Shown: positions 27,177-35,576, numbered from the stretch's first letter. The stretch is 64,000 bases of DNA from Desulfosporosinus meridiei DSM 13257 (GCF_000231385.2 NC_018515.1:824501-888500), one strand, 5' to 3'. A program made the numbers and translations. The notes: a model not told the origin generated them from the letters alone.

Positions 27177-27806
27177 ATGGTGGTTAAAGCACAGCGTATT
27201 TATGCTGAGAATTGGGATCCCTCTGATGATGACATTAATAGTCTTTTTCCGATTGAAGACCTAACGTCTGAAATTGGAAAAGACCCTGGAATAAAGGTGC
27301 TTCGAGATGATGAAATAAGGCTTCAGTATCCTAGCCAATATAATATTTCTATCCAGGCTAGAGCATATAATCAAAGGCTTGTTCAACTCTTACAGGAATA
27401 TTACACTACTTACTGTAACAGTCCCGAGCTGTCAGATTTACTTGGAGTAAAACTACCACAGATTATGTGGATGGATACATTAGGCTATGAAGAACCCTTA
27501 ATCAGTATCCATATTACAAAGCTCAATAAACAAGAAATCTTCATTAATGACATGGTCTTAGTTAAGAATGAGGACTTTGATTTACTTAATGAAGATGTTA
27601 TTAAGAAAATCTTGAATAATTTACGCATATTTGCAAGAGCCCAAGGGGCAAAATATTTGTCAGGCTACGCTGCTAACAGGAGCACTTTCAATCTGTTAAA
27701 AGGTAAAGGGTTTACTGAGGATAAACGAGAAGGCATGGGTAATGACTATCTGTGGAGATTAGCTGCAATTAGGGGCGAGCAATTGCCCTATTATGAAGAG
27801 TTGTAA
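27177..27806 (+). CDS. Unknown protein with GNAT-like C-terminus (209 aa)
   Basis: A 209-residue soluble protein. I do not recognise the family. The last 70 residues (NLRIFARAQGAKYLSGYAA... LLKGKGFTEDKR) look like the final strands and helix of a GNAT acetyltransferase, but no clear acetyl-CoA loop is visible. Its TAA stop is five bases before the start of the DsbA-type gene, so the two are probably cotranscribed and translationally coupled. Confidence 0.6.
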   Translation: MVVKAQRIYAENWDPSDDDINSLFPIEDLTSEIGKDPGIKVLRDDEIRLQYPSQYNISIQARAYNQRLVQLLQEYYTTYCNSPELSDLLGVKLPQIMWMDTLGYEEPLISIHITKLNKQEIFINDMVLVKNEDFDLLNEDVIKKILNNLRIFARAQGAKYLSGYAANRSTFNLLKGKGFTEDKREGMGNDYLWRLAAIRGEQLPYYEEL

Positions 27807-27811
27807 TAATC

Positions 27812-28423
27812 ATGACGAATAAAATTACTGTCTTCTCGGACTTTTTATGACCCTTTTGTATGATAGGGAAGATCCCCCTTGACCAGTTGGCCAGGGATAA
27901 AAACTTGATTGTAGAATGGAAGGCTTTTGAACTTAGACCTGAAGGTGTTGAGCTGCCAGAGAAGTCACCAGCTGATATTGCCAATGCTAAGGCCAGACTT
28001 GAGGCTTTGGGGCAAAAATATGGAATTTATATGACTTTTAACGAAAAAAGCAAGCATTCTAGATTAGCCTTAGAAGGCTCTAAGTATGCTGAAGAACATG
28101 GGCTCGGCAATGAATATCATGATGAAGCTTTTAAAGCTCAGTTTCAAGAAAGCAAAGATATTAATGACTTAAGTGTATTGTGTGAGATTGCCGCTCAAAT
28201 TGGGCTAGATCAGGAAGAATTTCGTGATTCCCTTGTTACAAAAACATACGAACAAGCTGTATTAAAGGATTTAGCCGAAGCTAAGGGTTTGGGAATTCAA
28301 ACTGTTCCCTGTTTTATAATTGATAATCGTGCTCTTCATGGCGCTCAAAGTTATAGTTCCCTGGAAAAGTTCCTTCAGGGAACAAGAAGTGGTTTTCCGC
28401 TCGATATAAACGTAATTAAGTAA
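27812..28423 (+). CDS. DsbA/FrnE-family oxidoreductase with in-frame UGA, probable selenoprotein
   Basis: Reading from ATG 27812 gives MTNKITVFSDFL, then TGA (27848-27850), then PFCMIGKIPL and an uninterrupted frame to 28423: 203 residues with the UGA decoded. FrnE-type DsbA proteins start with a strand V-x-S-D followed by a CPxC active site and Y/M-I-G-K; the UGA stands exactly at the first Cys, giving U-P-F-C. The rest is intact, with the insert-helical domain and the cis-Pro strand IQTVPCFIIDN near the end. A start at ATG 27860 would delete the active site and first strand. A SECIS-like hairpin lies 34 bases after the UGA. No strong ribosome binding site is seen; coupling to the preceding gene is likely. 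Alternative: a pseudogene with a Cys-to-stop change. Confidence 0.82.
27872..27898 (+). promoter_or_regulatory. Candidate bacterial SECIS element
   Basis: AUCCC (27872-27876) pairs with GGGAU (27894-27898). Inside, UGACC (27880-27884) pairs with GGCCA (27889-27893) with one A-C mismatch and a three-base bulge, closing an AGUU loop. A G is the second base of the apical loop and the loop begins 34 bases after the UGA, both within the published limits for bacterial SECIS hairpins. It lies inside the coding frame, as bacterial SECIS elements do. Drawn by hand, not folded. Confidence 0.6.
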
Positions 28424-28449
28424 TTTTTAAGAGAGTGTAGGTATTAATA

Positions 28450-29148
28450 ATGGAGTTAACCGCAGAACAGAAAAAGGTATTAAAAGGACAAGGCTATATT
28501 GCTTATAAAGATGGGGTTCATTTTTCCTGTAGGGTCTTAATAGAGGCTGGAAGCATAAGTGCTGAAGAATCACAAAAGATCAGTGAAGTCTGTAAGAACT
28601 ATGGCCGAGGGTATTTTACCTTAACTCAACGGTTAAATGTTGAAATTCCTTGGATTAAATATGAGGATCTGGAAAAGGTTGCAAAGGAACTTAAAGAAGT
28701 TGGTTTATCCATTGGCAGCACGGGAATGAGGGCCAGACCTGCTCATACTTGTAAAGGGGATGTTTGTCAAGTAAGTTTATTTGATACTGCGGAAGCTTCA
28801 AGGCTGATTAATGAAAGGTTCTATAAAGGGAAATATGATATAGCCCTCCCTAATAAATTTCGAGTGACAATCGGCGGGTGCAGAAATGGATGTTCAAAGC
28901 CAGCACTTGGTTGTATAGGCTTGCAAGGTCGAAAACCCGGCCAAGTATCTATAACTATTGGCGGAATGTTTGGGAAAGAACACTATATTGGAAGAGAAAT
29001 TCCCGGTTTGTATTCAATAAATGAGGCTCTTGATATTGTAGAAAAGGCTATGGTTTATTATCGGGAAAATGGCCAAAATGGGGAGCGATTTGCAAAAATG
29101 GTGGAAAGAATCGGTTTTGAGACAGTTGCACAAGCCCTTGCAATCTGA
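28450..29148 (+). CDS. Small siroheme-[4Fe-4S] sulfite/nitrite reductase-like protein
   Basis: A 232-residue single-unit protein with an N-terminal ferredoxin-like half domain and the siroheme/cluster ligands Cys101, Cys106 (TCKGDVC) and Cys144, Cys148 (GGCRNGCSKPALG). This matches the low-molecular-mass assimilatory-type sulfite reductases described in sulfate reducers rather than the two-subunit dissimilatory DsrAB. Substrate could be sulfite or nitrite. The spacing between the first two Cys is four residues. It follows the selenoprotein by 26 bases and ends at a terminator, so the three genes from 27177 look like one unit. Confidence 0.82.
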   Translation: MELTAEQKKVLKGQGYIAYKDGVHFSCRVLIEAGSISAEESQKISEVCKNYGRGYFTLTQRLNVEIPWIKYEDLEKVAKELKEVGLSIGSTGMRARPAHTCKGDVCQVSLFDTAEASRLINERFYKGKYDIALPNKFRVTIGGCRNGCSKPALGCIGLQGRKPGQVSITIGGMFGKEHYIGREIPGLYSINEALDIVEKAMVYYRENGQNGERFAKMVERIGFETVAQALAI

Positions 29149-29200
29149 TGGTTTTCGCCAATTTAATGGACTCTTTATAAACTTCAGGTGTTAAGTATTG

Positions 29201-29252
29201 AAACTAGGGGTTGAAATTCTAAAGAAAAGGATTTTCATCTCTAGTTTTAATG
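29201..29252 (+). terminator. Intrinsic terminator
   Basis: AAACTAG (29201-29207) pairs with CTAGTTT (29241-29247), with inner TGAAA/TTTCA pairing, ending TTTTAAT. It follows the siroheme protein gene. Confidence 0.6.
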
Positions 29253-29300
29253 CTATGAATCCCATAATTGAAAAGTATTTAAATAAAAGGAGTTTTTTAA

Positions 29301-29954
29301 ATGCCAACTCCGACTGAAATTTTAATAGTTACAGCTGTCGATGGTGAGAAAGAGGCAGTATTGAATGGCCTTGAAAACGATTCGAGGTTTAACGTCATAG
29401 TAGGAGGAGTCGGTGCGGTTGCGGTTGCTGTTAATACAAGTAGAGCGTTAACTGCTGACAACTATCGTTTAGTTATTAGTGCGGGTATTGGAGGGGGGTT
29501 CCCGGGGAATGCTGCAGTAGGATCACTTGTGGTAGCTACAGAATGTGTTGCTGCGGATCTAGGCGCTGAGACTCCGACAGGTTTCTGCAGTTTGGATGAC
29601 TTGGGCTTTGGTTTTACCAGTATTAAGACTGATCCTGGCATTGTAGAGCATATGATGAATGCCTTACAAAAGACTGAGTTAACGGTTTACTCCGGGCCGG
29701 TACTCACAGTTTCTACCATTACAGGCACTAGCGGAACAGCCAAGGCATTGTCTCATCGGACAAAGGGGGCATCCGCTGAGGCAATGGAGGGATTTGGTGT
29801 AGGATTTGCTGCGCTTAGTCATGGTGTACCTTTTTTTGAGATTCGAGCAATCTCAAACGTGGTAGGCCCACGTGATCGGACATCTTGGAAAGTTAAAGAG
29901 GCACTGGATAATTTAGAGGTGGCTTGTAAGGTGCTAAGGGAGGTATTAGTATGA
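29301..29954 (+). CDS. mqnB: Futalosine hydrolase (menaquinone biosynthesis)
   Basis: A 217-residue nucleosidase of the MTA/SAH phosphorylase fold. VGGVGAVAVAVNTSRAL, SAGIGGGFPG and the catalytic region GASAEAMEGFGVGFAA (with Glu) match MqnB, which removes the base from futalosine. It overlaps mqnD by four bases (ATGA). mqnA, mqnC and mqnE are not in the window. Menaquinone made by this route would serve NrfH and the NrfD-type protein. Confidence 0.88.
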   Translation: MPTPTEILIVTAVDGEKEAVLNGLENDSRFNVIVGGVGAVAVAVNTSRALTADNYRLVISAGIGGGFPGNAAVGSLVVATECVAADLGAETPTGFCSLDDLGFGFTSIKTDPGIVEHMMNALQKTELTVYSGPVLTVSTITGTSGTAKALSHRTKGASAEAMEGFGVGFAALSHGVPFFEIRAISNVVGPRDRTSWKVKEALDNLEVACKVLREVLV

Positions 29955-30790
29955 AAATTGCATTCTCTCCTTGTCCAAATGATACATTTGTTTTTCATGC
30001 TTGGGTACATGGGTTAATACCAGGCGCACCAGGGATCGACGTAAAGTATGCCGATATTGATATTACAAACAATCTGGCGGCTGCATCTGGGGATTTGGAT
30101 GTTGTTAAAATCTCTTATGCCGCACTGCCCTGGGTTCTATCTGATTATGCTCTTTTGCCTTGTGGAGGGGCATTAGGTAAAGGGTGCGGACCGTTGCTAT
30201 TGATGAGGAACCCAAACAAGCTTTATAAGCTGGCAGGTATACATAATTGTCGAGTAGCTGTTCCTAGCGAACGATCAACTGCCTATTTATTATTTCGATT
30301 ATGGGCAGCTCAAAATGTGCCAGGTGGAGTTGGTGAAATTATTGTTCTTCCCTTTCATGAGATTATGCCGGCGGTGCGCGATGGGTTAGTAGATATAGGT
30401 CTAGTAATTCACGAGGCCAGATTCACCTACCCCTCATATGGCCTTGCCCTTATGGTAGACTTAGGGGGGTGGTGGGAGCAGGAAACTAACCTGCCGATTC
30501 CTCTGGGAGCTATAGTAGCTCGGCGGTCTCTGGATCTGTCGGCAATTGCAGCTTGGATCAGGGAATCCGTTAGATATGCATGGGCTCACCCTAAGGAATC
30601 TAAAGAATACATACTATACCATAGTCGAGAGCTATCTGAGGAAGTGACTCAAGCTCATATTAAACTTTATGTTAACGAATTTACGGAAAACATTGGGGAG
30701 ATGGGATATAAAGCGGTGGCTACCTTGCTAGGGAAAGCAGCCCAAGAAGGGTTAGTGCCAAAAATCGATTGGGAAGCTTTAAAATACTAG
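29951..30790 (+). CDS. mqnD: 1,4-dihydroxy-6-naphthoate synthase
   Basis: A 279-residue periplasmic-binding-protein-fold enzyme converting cyclic dehypoxanthine futalosine to 1,4-dihydroxy-6-naphthoate. The start MKIAFSPCPNDTFVFHAW and later DVVKISYAALPWVL, IHEARFTYP and the downstream PIPLGAIVARR are characteristic of MqnD. No signal peptide, as expected. It overlaps mqnB and is followed by a terminator. Confidence 0.93.
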   Translation: MKIAFSPCPNDTFVFHAWVHGLIPGAPGIDVKYADIDITNNLAAASGDLDVVKISYAALPWVLSDYALLPCGGALGKGCGPLLLMRNPNKLYKLAGIHNCRVAVPSERSTAYLLFRLWAAQNVPGGVGEIIVLPFHEIMPAVRDGLVDIGLVIHEARFTYPSYGLALMVDLGGWWEQETNLPIPLGAIVARRSLDLSAIAAWIRESVRYAWAHPKESKEYILYHSRELSEEVTQAHIKLYVNEFTENIGEMGYKAVATLLGKAAQEGLVPKIDWEALKY

Positions 30791-30818
30791 GTCGTTATTA
30801 GGTTAATAAAAATGTGAT

Positions 30819-30863
30819 AAAATTGCCCCAGCAAATTACAAACTTTGCTAGGGCAATTTTATT
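30819..30863. terminator. Intrinsic terminator of mqnBD
   Basis: AAAATTGCCC-C-AGCAAA (30819-30835) pairs with TTTGCT-AGGGCAATTTT (30844-30860) with one bulged base, followed by ATT. Confidence 0.88.
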
Positions 30864-30918
30864 GGGCGCTTACGAATCTATGTCCGAAGGAGGAAAGGAA
30901 AAAAGTACAAGTAAATTA

Positions 30919-30937
30919 AATGGAATGTTATTCCATT
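30919..30937. repeat. Palindrome upstream of the CotD-like gene
   Basis: AATGGAAT-GTT-ATTCCATT, perfect 8-bp arms, lies 46 bases before the coat gene. Operator-like position; no regulator can be assigned. CATATATT at 30952 resembles part of a sporulation -10, but no -35 fits. Confidence 0.45.
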
Positions 30938-30982
30938 AACTACAATAGTTGCATATATTGAGGTTAAGGAGGTGAGTTTTCA

Positions 30983-31246
30983 ATGAATGGTAGTGGTTGT
31001 AAGCCGATTTGCTGTCCCCCACAATACTGTGTCAGAGATTTTTATGCTCAAAGAACGATACCTGTTATTCAACCGATTGTGACTATTAACCGTCAAAATA
31101 TCGTCGATGTTCCACAATACTTCTATCAACCAATTACTAGAAACGTCGTTGTTAACCAAGGTTTTCAAGGTCAAGGAGTTCAAGGTCAGGGTTTTCTAGG
31201 TCAAGGAGTTCAAGGTCAAGGGTATACCAATCGCCTCTTCTTTTAA
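30983..31246 (+). CDS. CotD-like spore coat protein
   Basis: An 87-residue Cys- and Gln-rich protein. The N-terminus CKPICCPPQYCVRDFYAQRTIPVIQPIV followed by NRQNIVDVPQYFYQPITRNVVV resembles the CotD family, which has similar Cys-Pro and His/Pro rich starts. The last 25 residues are a Gly-Gln repeat (QGFQGQGVQGQGFLGQGVQG). Expected in the spore coat. AAGGAGGTGAG precedes the ATG and a strong terminator follows, so it is a single-gene unit. Confidence 0.8.
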   Translation: MNGSGCKPICCPPQYCVRDFYAQRTIPVIQPIVTINRQNIVDVPQYFYQPITRNVVVNQGFQGQGVQGQGFLGQGVQGQGYTNRLFF

Positions 31247-31260
31247 GTAGTGGAATAGTA

Positions 31261-31303
31261 AACAACAAACCGCGCTCATCTAAAGCGTGGTTTGTTGTTT
31301 AGT
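31261..31303 (+). terminator. Intrinsic terminator
   Basis: AACAACAAACC-G-CGCT (31261-31276) pairs with AGCG-T-GGTTTGTTGTT (31284-31299) just after the coat gene. Confidence 0.88.
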
Positions 31304-31407
31304 TCTAGTAAAAATGAGACGTAGAGTTTATAATGTCAAGGAGTGAGCTAAGTGCATATTTAATAAACCGTAGAACCAGAATTAAGGTTAAGAAGGAAGT
31401 ATGTGAA

Positions 31408-32322
31408 ATGTCAAAAATCAACCGAATTTTGGCAGCCACCCGATTTGAAAAAGTAGATCGTATTCCTAAAGGGGAGTTTAATCTTGAGGATGGCTTGATT
31501 ATTGAATTGCTGGGACTAAAGAAAAGAGTAACATTTAATGATAGAATCGAGGCCTGTGAACGTTGCAAACTTGATGCCCTAGCATTTTCTCCTTCATTGT
31601 CCCTGAATGCAGAGAACCGGGTGTGGGAAGGGATTAAGCAATGGCGAAAAGAGACAGACTTTTTTATTTTTGCAATAATTGATGGCCCTTTTCAAGGGGC
31701 GGCTAAACTTGTCACTTCGTTTACCGATTATTTGCTTGCCATTGCTAAAGGTGACTCCATGATCCCTGAACTAGTCTCGAAAGCTATAGCTGCTAACGTT
31801 GAGCTAGGATTGCAGGCCTTAGCTTCAGGTGCGAATGGAATAATTATTGCGGATGATATTGCATATCAAAATGGAACGTTTATATCCCCCTCGGCTCTCC
31901 GTAAATACTTTTTCCCTGGTCTAGCTGAGCAAGTGATGGTTTTAAGGAGAGAAAAAGTTCCGGTTTTCTTTCATGCTGATGGGAATTTATTATCCGTATT
32001 AGAAGATATTCTTTATTGTGGTTTCGATGGCTTACATTCTCTCGATTTTTCTTCATTATCTGACATTAAAAAAGTCAGAATGGCTACAGCTAATAAACTT
32101 TGCTTAATGGGCGGATATGATTTGGGTTGGTTTGAAGCGGAAAATAGGGCAGAGAAAGCTTTGCAATTATTGGAAGCAACTTCCCCAGGGGAATGGGGAA
32201 CAGGGTATATCTTCGGTAGTAGTGCAGGGATTTTGGGAAGTACTCTAAAGGCTAATCAGGTACTCGATGTATATCAGTACGTAGATAACCTACTAGTTAA
32301 AGAATTAGGGTCAAAATACTGA
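31408..32322 (+). CDS. Uroporphyrinogen decarboxylase-fold protein, methyltransferase-like
   Basis: About 304 residues with the UroD TIM-barrel fold. Such proteins outside heme clusters are usually corrinoid-dependent or cobalamin-methyl-transferring enzymes (MtaA/CmuA-type) rather than decarboxylases. The metal-site-like HADGN (about residue 192) and FGSSAGILGSTLKANQ near the end are visible; the N-terminal Arg-rich RPV motif of true HemE is absent. The start MSKINRILAATRFEKVDRIP is typical of this group and has AAGGAAG upstream. Neighbouring RACE-like protein at 37649 could point to corrinoid chemistry; the link is inference. Confidence 0.78.
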   Translation: MSKINRILAATRFEKVDRIPKGEFNLEDGLIIELLGLKKRVTFNDRIEACERCKLDALAFSPSLSLNAENRVWEGIKQWRKETDFFIFAIIDGPFQGAAKLVTSFTDYLLAIAKGDSMIPELVSKAIAANVELGLQALASGANGIIIADDIAYQNGTFISPSALRKYFFPGLAEQVMVLRREKVPVFFHADGNLLSVLEDILYCGFDGLHSLDFSSLSDIKKVRMATANKLCLMGGYDLGWFEAENRAEKALQLLEATSPGEWGTGYIFGSSAGILGSTLKANQVLDVYQYVDNLLVKELGSKY

Positions 32323-32469
32323 GGAGAAAAAACTCTAGACAATTAGATAGTAGTTCGTTAGAATATATAACGTAGAGAGCTTGTGAGTTGTTTCGCAGGT
32401 TGTAGTAAGGTAGACTAATTATTTCTGGAAACAAAGTGTTAATCCATTAGAATGGAAGGATGGGAGAAT

Positions 32470-32517
32470 ATGACGCATTTTGCGATTATGTGTAATAGCT
32501 ATCCTTATTCGTGGTAG
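32470..32517 (+). CDS. Possible 15-residue leader peptide
   Basis: ATG at 32470 with AAGGA nine bases upstream opens a 15-codon frame, MTHFAIMCNSYPYSW, whose TAG stop lies in the descending arm of the terminator at 32494-32530. Peptide rich in aromatic residues (F, Y, Y, W) in front of a phenylacetate-CoA ligase gene. It may be a chance frame. Confidence 0.3.
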   Translation: MTHFAIMCNSYPYSW

Positions 32518-32530
32518 CTATTTTTGTTTT
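32494..32530 (+). terminator. Intrinsic terminator or attenuator before the CoA ligase gene
   Basis: AATAGCTA-T-CC (32494-32504) pairs with GGTAGCTATT (32513-32522), followed by TTTGTTTTT. It lies 170 bases after the UroD-like gene and 40 before the ligase start, so it could end the first or attenuate the second. Confidence 0.8.
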
Positions 32531-32569
32531 TCAAAATATAATTAAATCCCAAAAAGTGAGGTTAGTATT

Positions 32570-33877
32570 GTGATTTGGAACTCTGAGCAAGAATGTATGA
32601 ACCGTAATCGATTAGAAGAACTTCAATTGGAACGTTTAAAGTGGACAGTTAACAGGGTGTACAATAAGGTGCCTCATTATCGAGATAGATTTGAGAAATT
32701 AGGGATATTTCCTGAGAATATTAAATCATTGGACGATCTCAAGCACTTACCATTTACAACAAAGGATGATTTGCGGAGCAATTATCCCTTCGGTCTCTTT
32801 GCTGTACCTCAGAGAGAATTGGTTCGGGTTCATGCTTCATCGGGCACCACTGGGCGTCCTGTGGTAGTGGGATATACAGCTAATGATTTGAATACTTGGA
32901 CTGACCTGACAGCCCGGATGGTTAGCTTAGCAGGAGTTACATCTGAAGATGTTGCCCAAATTGCGTTTAATTATGGTCTGTTTACCGGCGGTTTTGGTTT
33001 ACACTATGGACTAGAGAGGGCTGGAGCGTTAGTAGTCCCTGTTTCGGGAGGGAATACAGAGCGGCAGCTTATGTTAATGCAGGATTTTGGAACAACGGTG
33101 CTGATATCCACACCGAGTTATTCGTTGTATATTGCGGAAGTTGCGGAAAAGATGGGCATTGATATTTCGTCTTTAAAGTTAAAAATTGGTCTTTTTGGTG
33201 GAGAGCCTTGGACTGAAGAAATGCGCATAGAAATTGAATCCAGGCTTCAAATTACTGCTACAGATAACTATGGCCTCAGCGAAGTCATGGGTCCTGGGGT
33301 TGCTGGGGAATGCACTTGCAAATGCGGTCATCATATTGCAGAGGATCATTTTATCGTTGAAACAATAGATCCGGAGACAGGGGAAGTTCTTAAACCGGGA
33401 GAGGAAGGAGAGCTGGTCTTTACATCCTTGACTAAAGAGGCCTTTCCGGTAATACGTTTTCGGACAAAAGATATTTCACGCATTAATCAAGAGCCATGTC
33501 AGTGTGGGCGAACTACGGCACGTATGCGGAAAATTATCGGGCGAACTGATGACATGCTTATTATCCGGGGCGTAAATGTTTTTCCTTCGCAAATCGAAAG
33601 TGTTCTCATGACAATAGAGGGGATTGGCCCACACTATCTGATTAATGTGCACAGACGCAATTTCCTTGACGAGCTGGAGGTAGTAGTGGAGCTTACCCGT
33701 GAGGATTTGCTTGAACCCTATTCAAAGCTAGAAGACTTCTCAAGCTACATTCGTCAGAAGCTACACAGTGTGCTTTCAATTAATGTTCGCTTGAAGATTG
33801 TTCAGCCCGGAACCTTGGAAAGGGGAGCCGGTAAAGCAAAGCGGGTCTTCGATTATCGCAATCAGTCTGCTAAATAA
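32570..33877 (+). CDS. paaK: Phenylacetate-CoA ligase (PaaK family)
   Basis: A 435-residue AMP-forming CoA ligase. The P-loop SSGTTGRPVVVGYT (about residues 90-103), DNYGLSEVMGPG adenine/acyl motif, RFRTKDISR and the C-terminal hinge IIGRTDDMLIIRGVNVFPSQIE are all present. It activates phenylacetate, or another arylacetate such as indoleacetate, with ATP and CoA. The start is GTG with GAGGT eight bases upstream. No phenylacetyl-CoA oxidation genes are adjacent. Confidence 0.92.
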   Translation: MIWNSEQECMNRNRLEELQLERLKWTVNRVYNKVPHYRDRFEKLGIFPENIKSLDDLKHLPFTTKDDLRSNYPFGLFAVPQRELVRVHASSGTTGRPVVVGYTANDLNTWTDLTARMVSLAGVTSEDVAQIAFNYGLFTGGFGLHYGLERAGALVVPVSGGNTERQLMLMQDFGTTVLISTPSYSLYIAEVAEKMGIDISSLKLKIGLFGGEPWTEEMRIEIESRLQITATDNYGLSEVMGPGVAGECTCKCGHHIAEDHFIVETIDPETGEVLKPGEEGELVFTSLTKEAFPVIRFRTKDISRINQEPCQCGRTTARMRKIIGRTDDMLIIRGVNVFPSQIESVLMTIEGIGPHYLINVHRRNFLDELEVVVELTREDLLEPYSKLEDFSSYIRQKLHSVLSINVRLKIVQPGTLERGAGKAKRVFDYRNQSAK

Positions 33878-33977
33878 GTGTACGGAAATCTGTAACTAGA
33901 AGTAAGGGGTTTGGCTTCGGTTATTGGGGGTTAATCCTAGGAAAATACAAATTTACAAATGAAGTGGAGTGTTAATT

Positions 33978-35576
33978 GTGGTGCCCGTTAGTTCACTTTT
34001 GCTAACATTAACCCCTATTGTAGTCATCATAGCAATGCTTGTAATCTGGAAAAAGCCTGCAGATATAAGTGGTATTGTTGGTTGGGTTGTTGTTTCGATT
34101 ATTGCCTTCTTTTTTTTCCAAACGAACTTAGAAGTCTTGATTAGGTCAACCATAACCGGGGTAATTAGATCCTTCGCTGTTTCTTTAGTTGTGGCTGCTT
34201 CTTTATTGCAAATGGCTTATATGGAAAAGACCGGGGCCCTCAAAAGAATAATAATATTTATTAAAACAATTGCTTGCGAAAATAAAGCGGTACAAATAAT
34301 GATGATTAACATTGGCTTTGGAACTTTAATGGTTTCAGTGGGAGCAACACCTGTCTCACTGCTTCCGCCTATTATGTTGGCTCTGGGTTATTCCACCTAT
34401 GTTTCGATTGCTCTTCCCTGCATAGGATATGATGCTCTATGCACTTACGCCTTATTAGGTGCTCCTATTGTCGTCTTTGTCGACGTAGCCAATTCATTTT
34501 TAGGGCAGGGCCATGAAATAAGTTTATCTCAGGCGGGCAGTGTCTTTTTTATGTTTTTGCCGGTTATTTCAACTTTAATAGGATTTTGTATGCTTTGGAT
34601 TGTCGGACGTTGGCAAGGAATAAAAGATGGTTGGTTGCCAGTGGTTATTACTGGAGCGGTAATTGCAGTTGTGTCATTTTTCACAAATAAAGTAGACCGA
34701 TTAGTGGTTCTGACTGGAATTATGTGTGGTGCTGCAGTCATTATTGTAATGTCATTATATCTCTTGTCCACGGGGAAAAAGATAATTGATAAAAGTCGAT
34801 TAACCAAGGAAGAAATAGACTATGAGAAAAGCTATCCCTTTTGGAAGGCATTGACACCTTGGGGACTTCTAGTGATTTTAATATTAGGATTGAACCTTCC
34901 CACTGATATGTTTAATCTTTTATATAGAGAAATAACTCTTCCCTTATCGGGGTTATCGGCAGATGGCAAGCCCATTGTGACACGAGCTTTATGGAACGCT
35001 TATACCTGGATTTTTGTAAGCACCTTCCTCTCCATGATCTTCATTAAACCTACAAAGACACAATTGAGAGAAACCTTTAGCTTATGGTGGAAGAGAGCTC
35101 CTAGACCGGTATTTGCGGCAATTATCTTCTTCGTTATTGGAGAGATTATGAATATGTCTGGCTTTGATATGACTTCTAAGAAATATGCAGTAGCAAGTAT
35201 GGTTCAAATTTTGGCCAATTTCTCTTCTCAAATTTTCAGTGATGCTTATGGGTCGGTTGTAGCCTTTATTGGTTTGTTGGGGGGATTTATTACCGGCAGT
35301 GAAGCATCCACTATAGCCATGTTTGCAACTTATACTCTTAAGACTTCAAATATGCTTCATATGGAATTACTTGAAATGTTGATTATTACTGCAGGCTTAG
35401 CCTTTGGAGGAGGCTTGGCAAGTGTTATTTCACCGGCAAAGCTTCAGAATGCTTCTGCAGCTATCGATAAATTGGGGGAAGAGACTGCGGTTATTCGAAT
35501 TGCTTTTGTATTTGCCATTTTATTGACTGCTGTAACTGCGGCATTAGTTATGGTGTTTCTGGCTGTTTTCGTCTGA
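33978..35576 (+). CDS. lctP: L-lactate permease family transporter
   Basis: About 532 residues with 12-14 membrane segments. The region GFGTLMVSVGATPVSLLPPIMLALGY and ALPCIGYDALCTYALLGAP are conserved in LctP/GlcA lactate and glycolate permeases. Lactate would be a natural electron donor for this type of organism; glycolate is the alternative. GTG at 33978 lies eight bases after GTGGAG; an in-frame GTG at 33969 is too close. A terminator follows. Confidence 0.88.
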   Translation: MVPVSSLLLTLTPIVVIIAMLVIWKKPADISGIVGWVVVSIIAFFFFQTNLEVLIRSTITGVIRSFAVSLVVAASLLQMAYMEKTGALKRIIIFIKTIACENKAVQIMMINIGFGTLMVSVGATPVSLLPPIMLALGYSTYVSIALPCIGYDALCTYALLGAPIVVFVDVANSFLGQGHEISLSQAGSVFFMFLPVISTLIGFCMLWIVGRWQGIKDGWLPVVITGAVIAVVSFFTNKVDRLVVLTGIMCGAAVIIVMSLYLLSTGKKIIDKSRLTKEEIDYEKSYPFWKALTPWGLLVILILGLNLPTDMFNLLYREITLPLSGLSADGKPIVTRALWNAYTWIFVSTFLSMIFIKPTKTQLRETFSLWWKRAPRPVFAAIIFFVIGEIMNMSGFDMTSKKYAVASMVQILANFSSQIFSDAYGSVVAFIGLLGGFITGSEASTIAMFATYTLKTSNMLHMELLEMLIITAGLAFGGGLASVISPAKLQNASAAIDKLGEETAVIRIAFVFAILLTAVTAALVMVFLAVFV

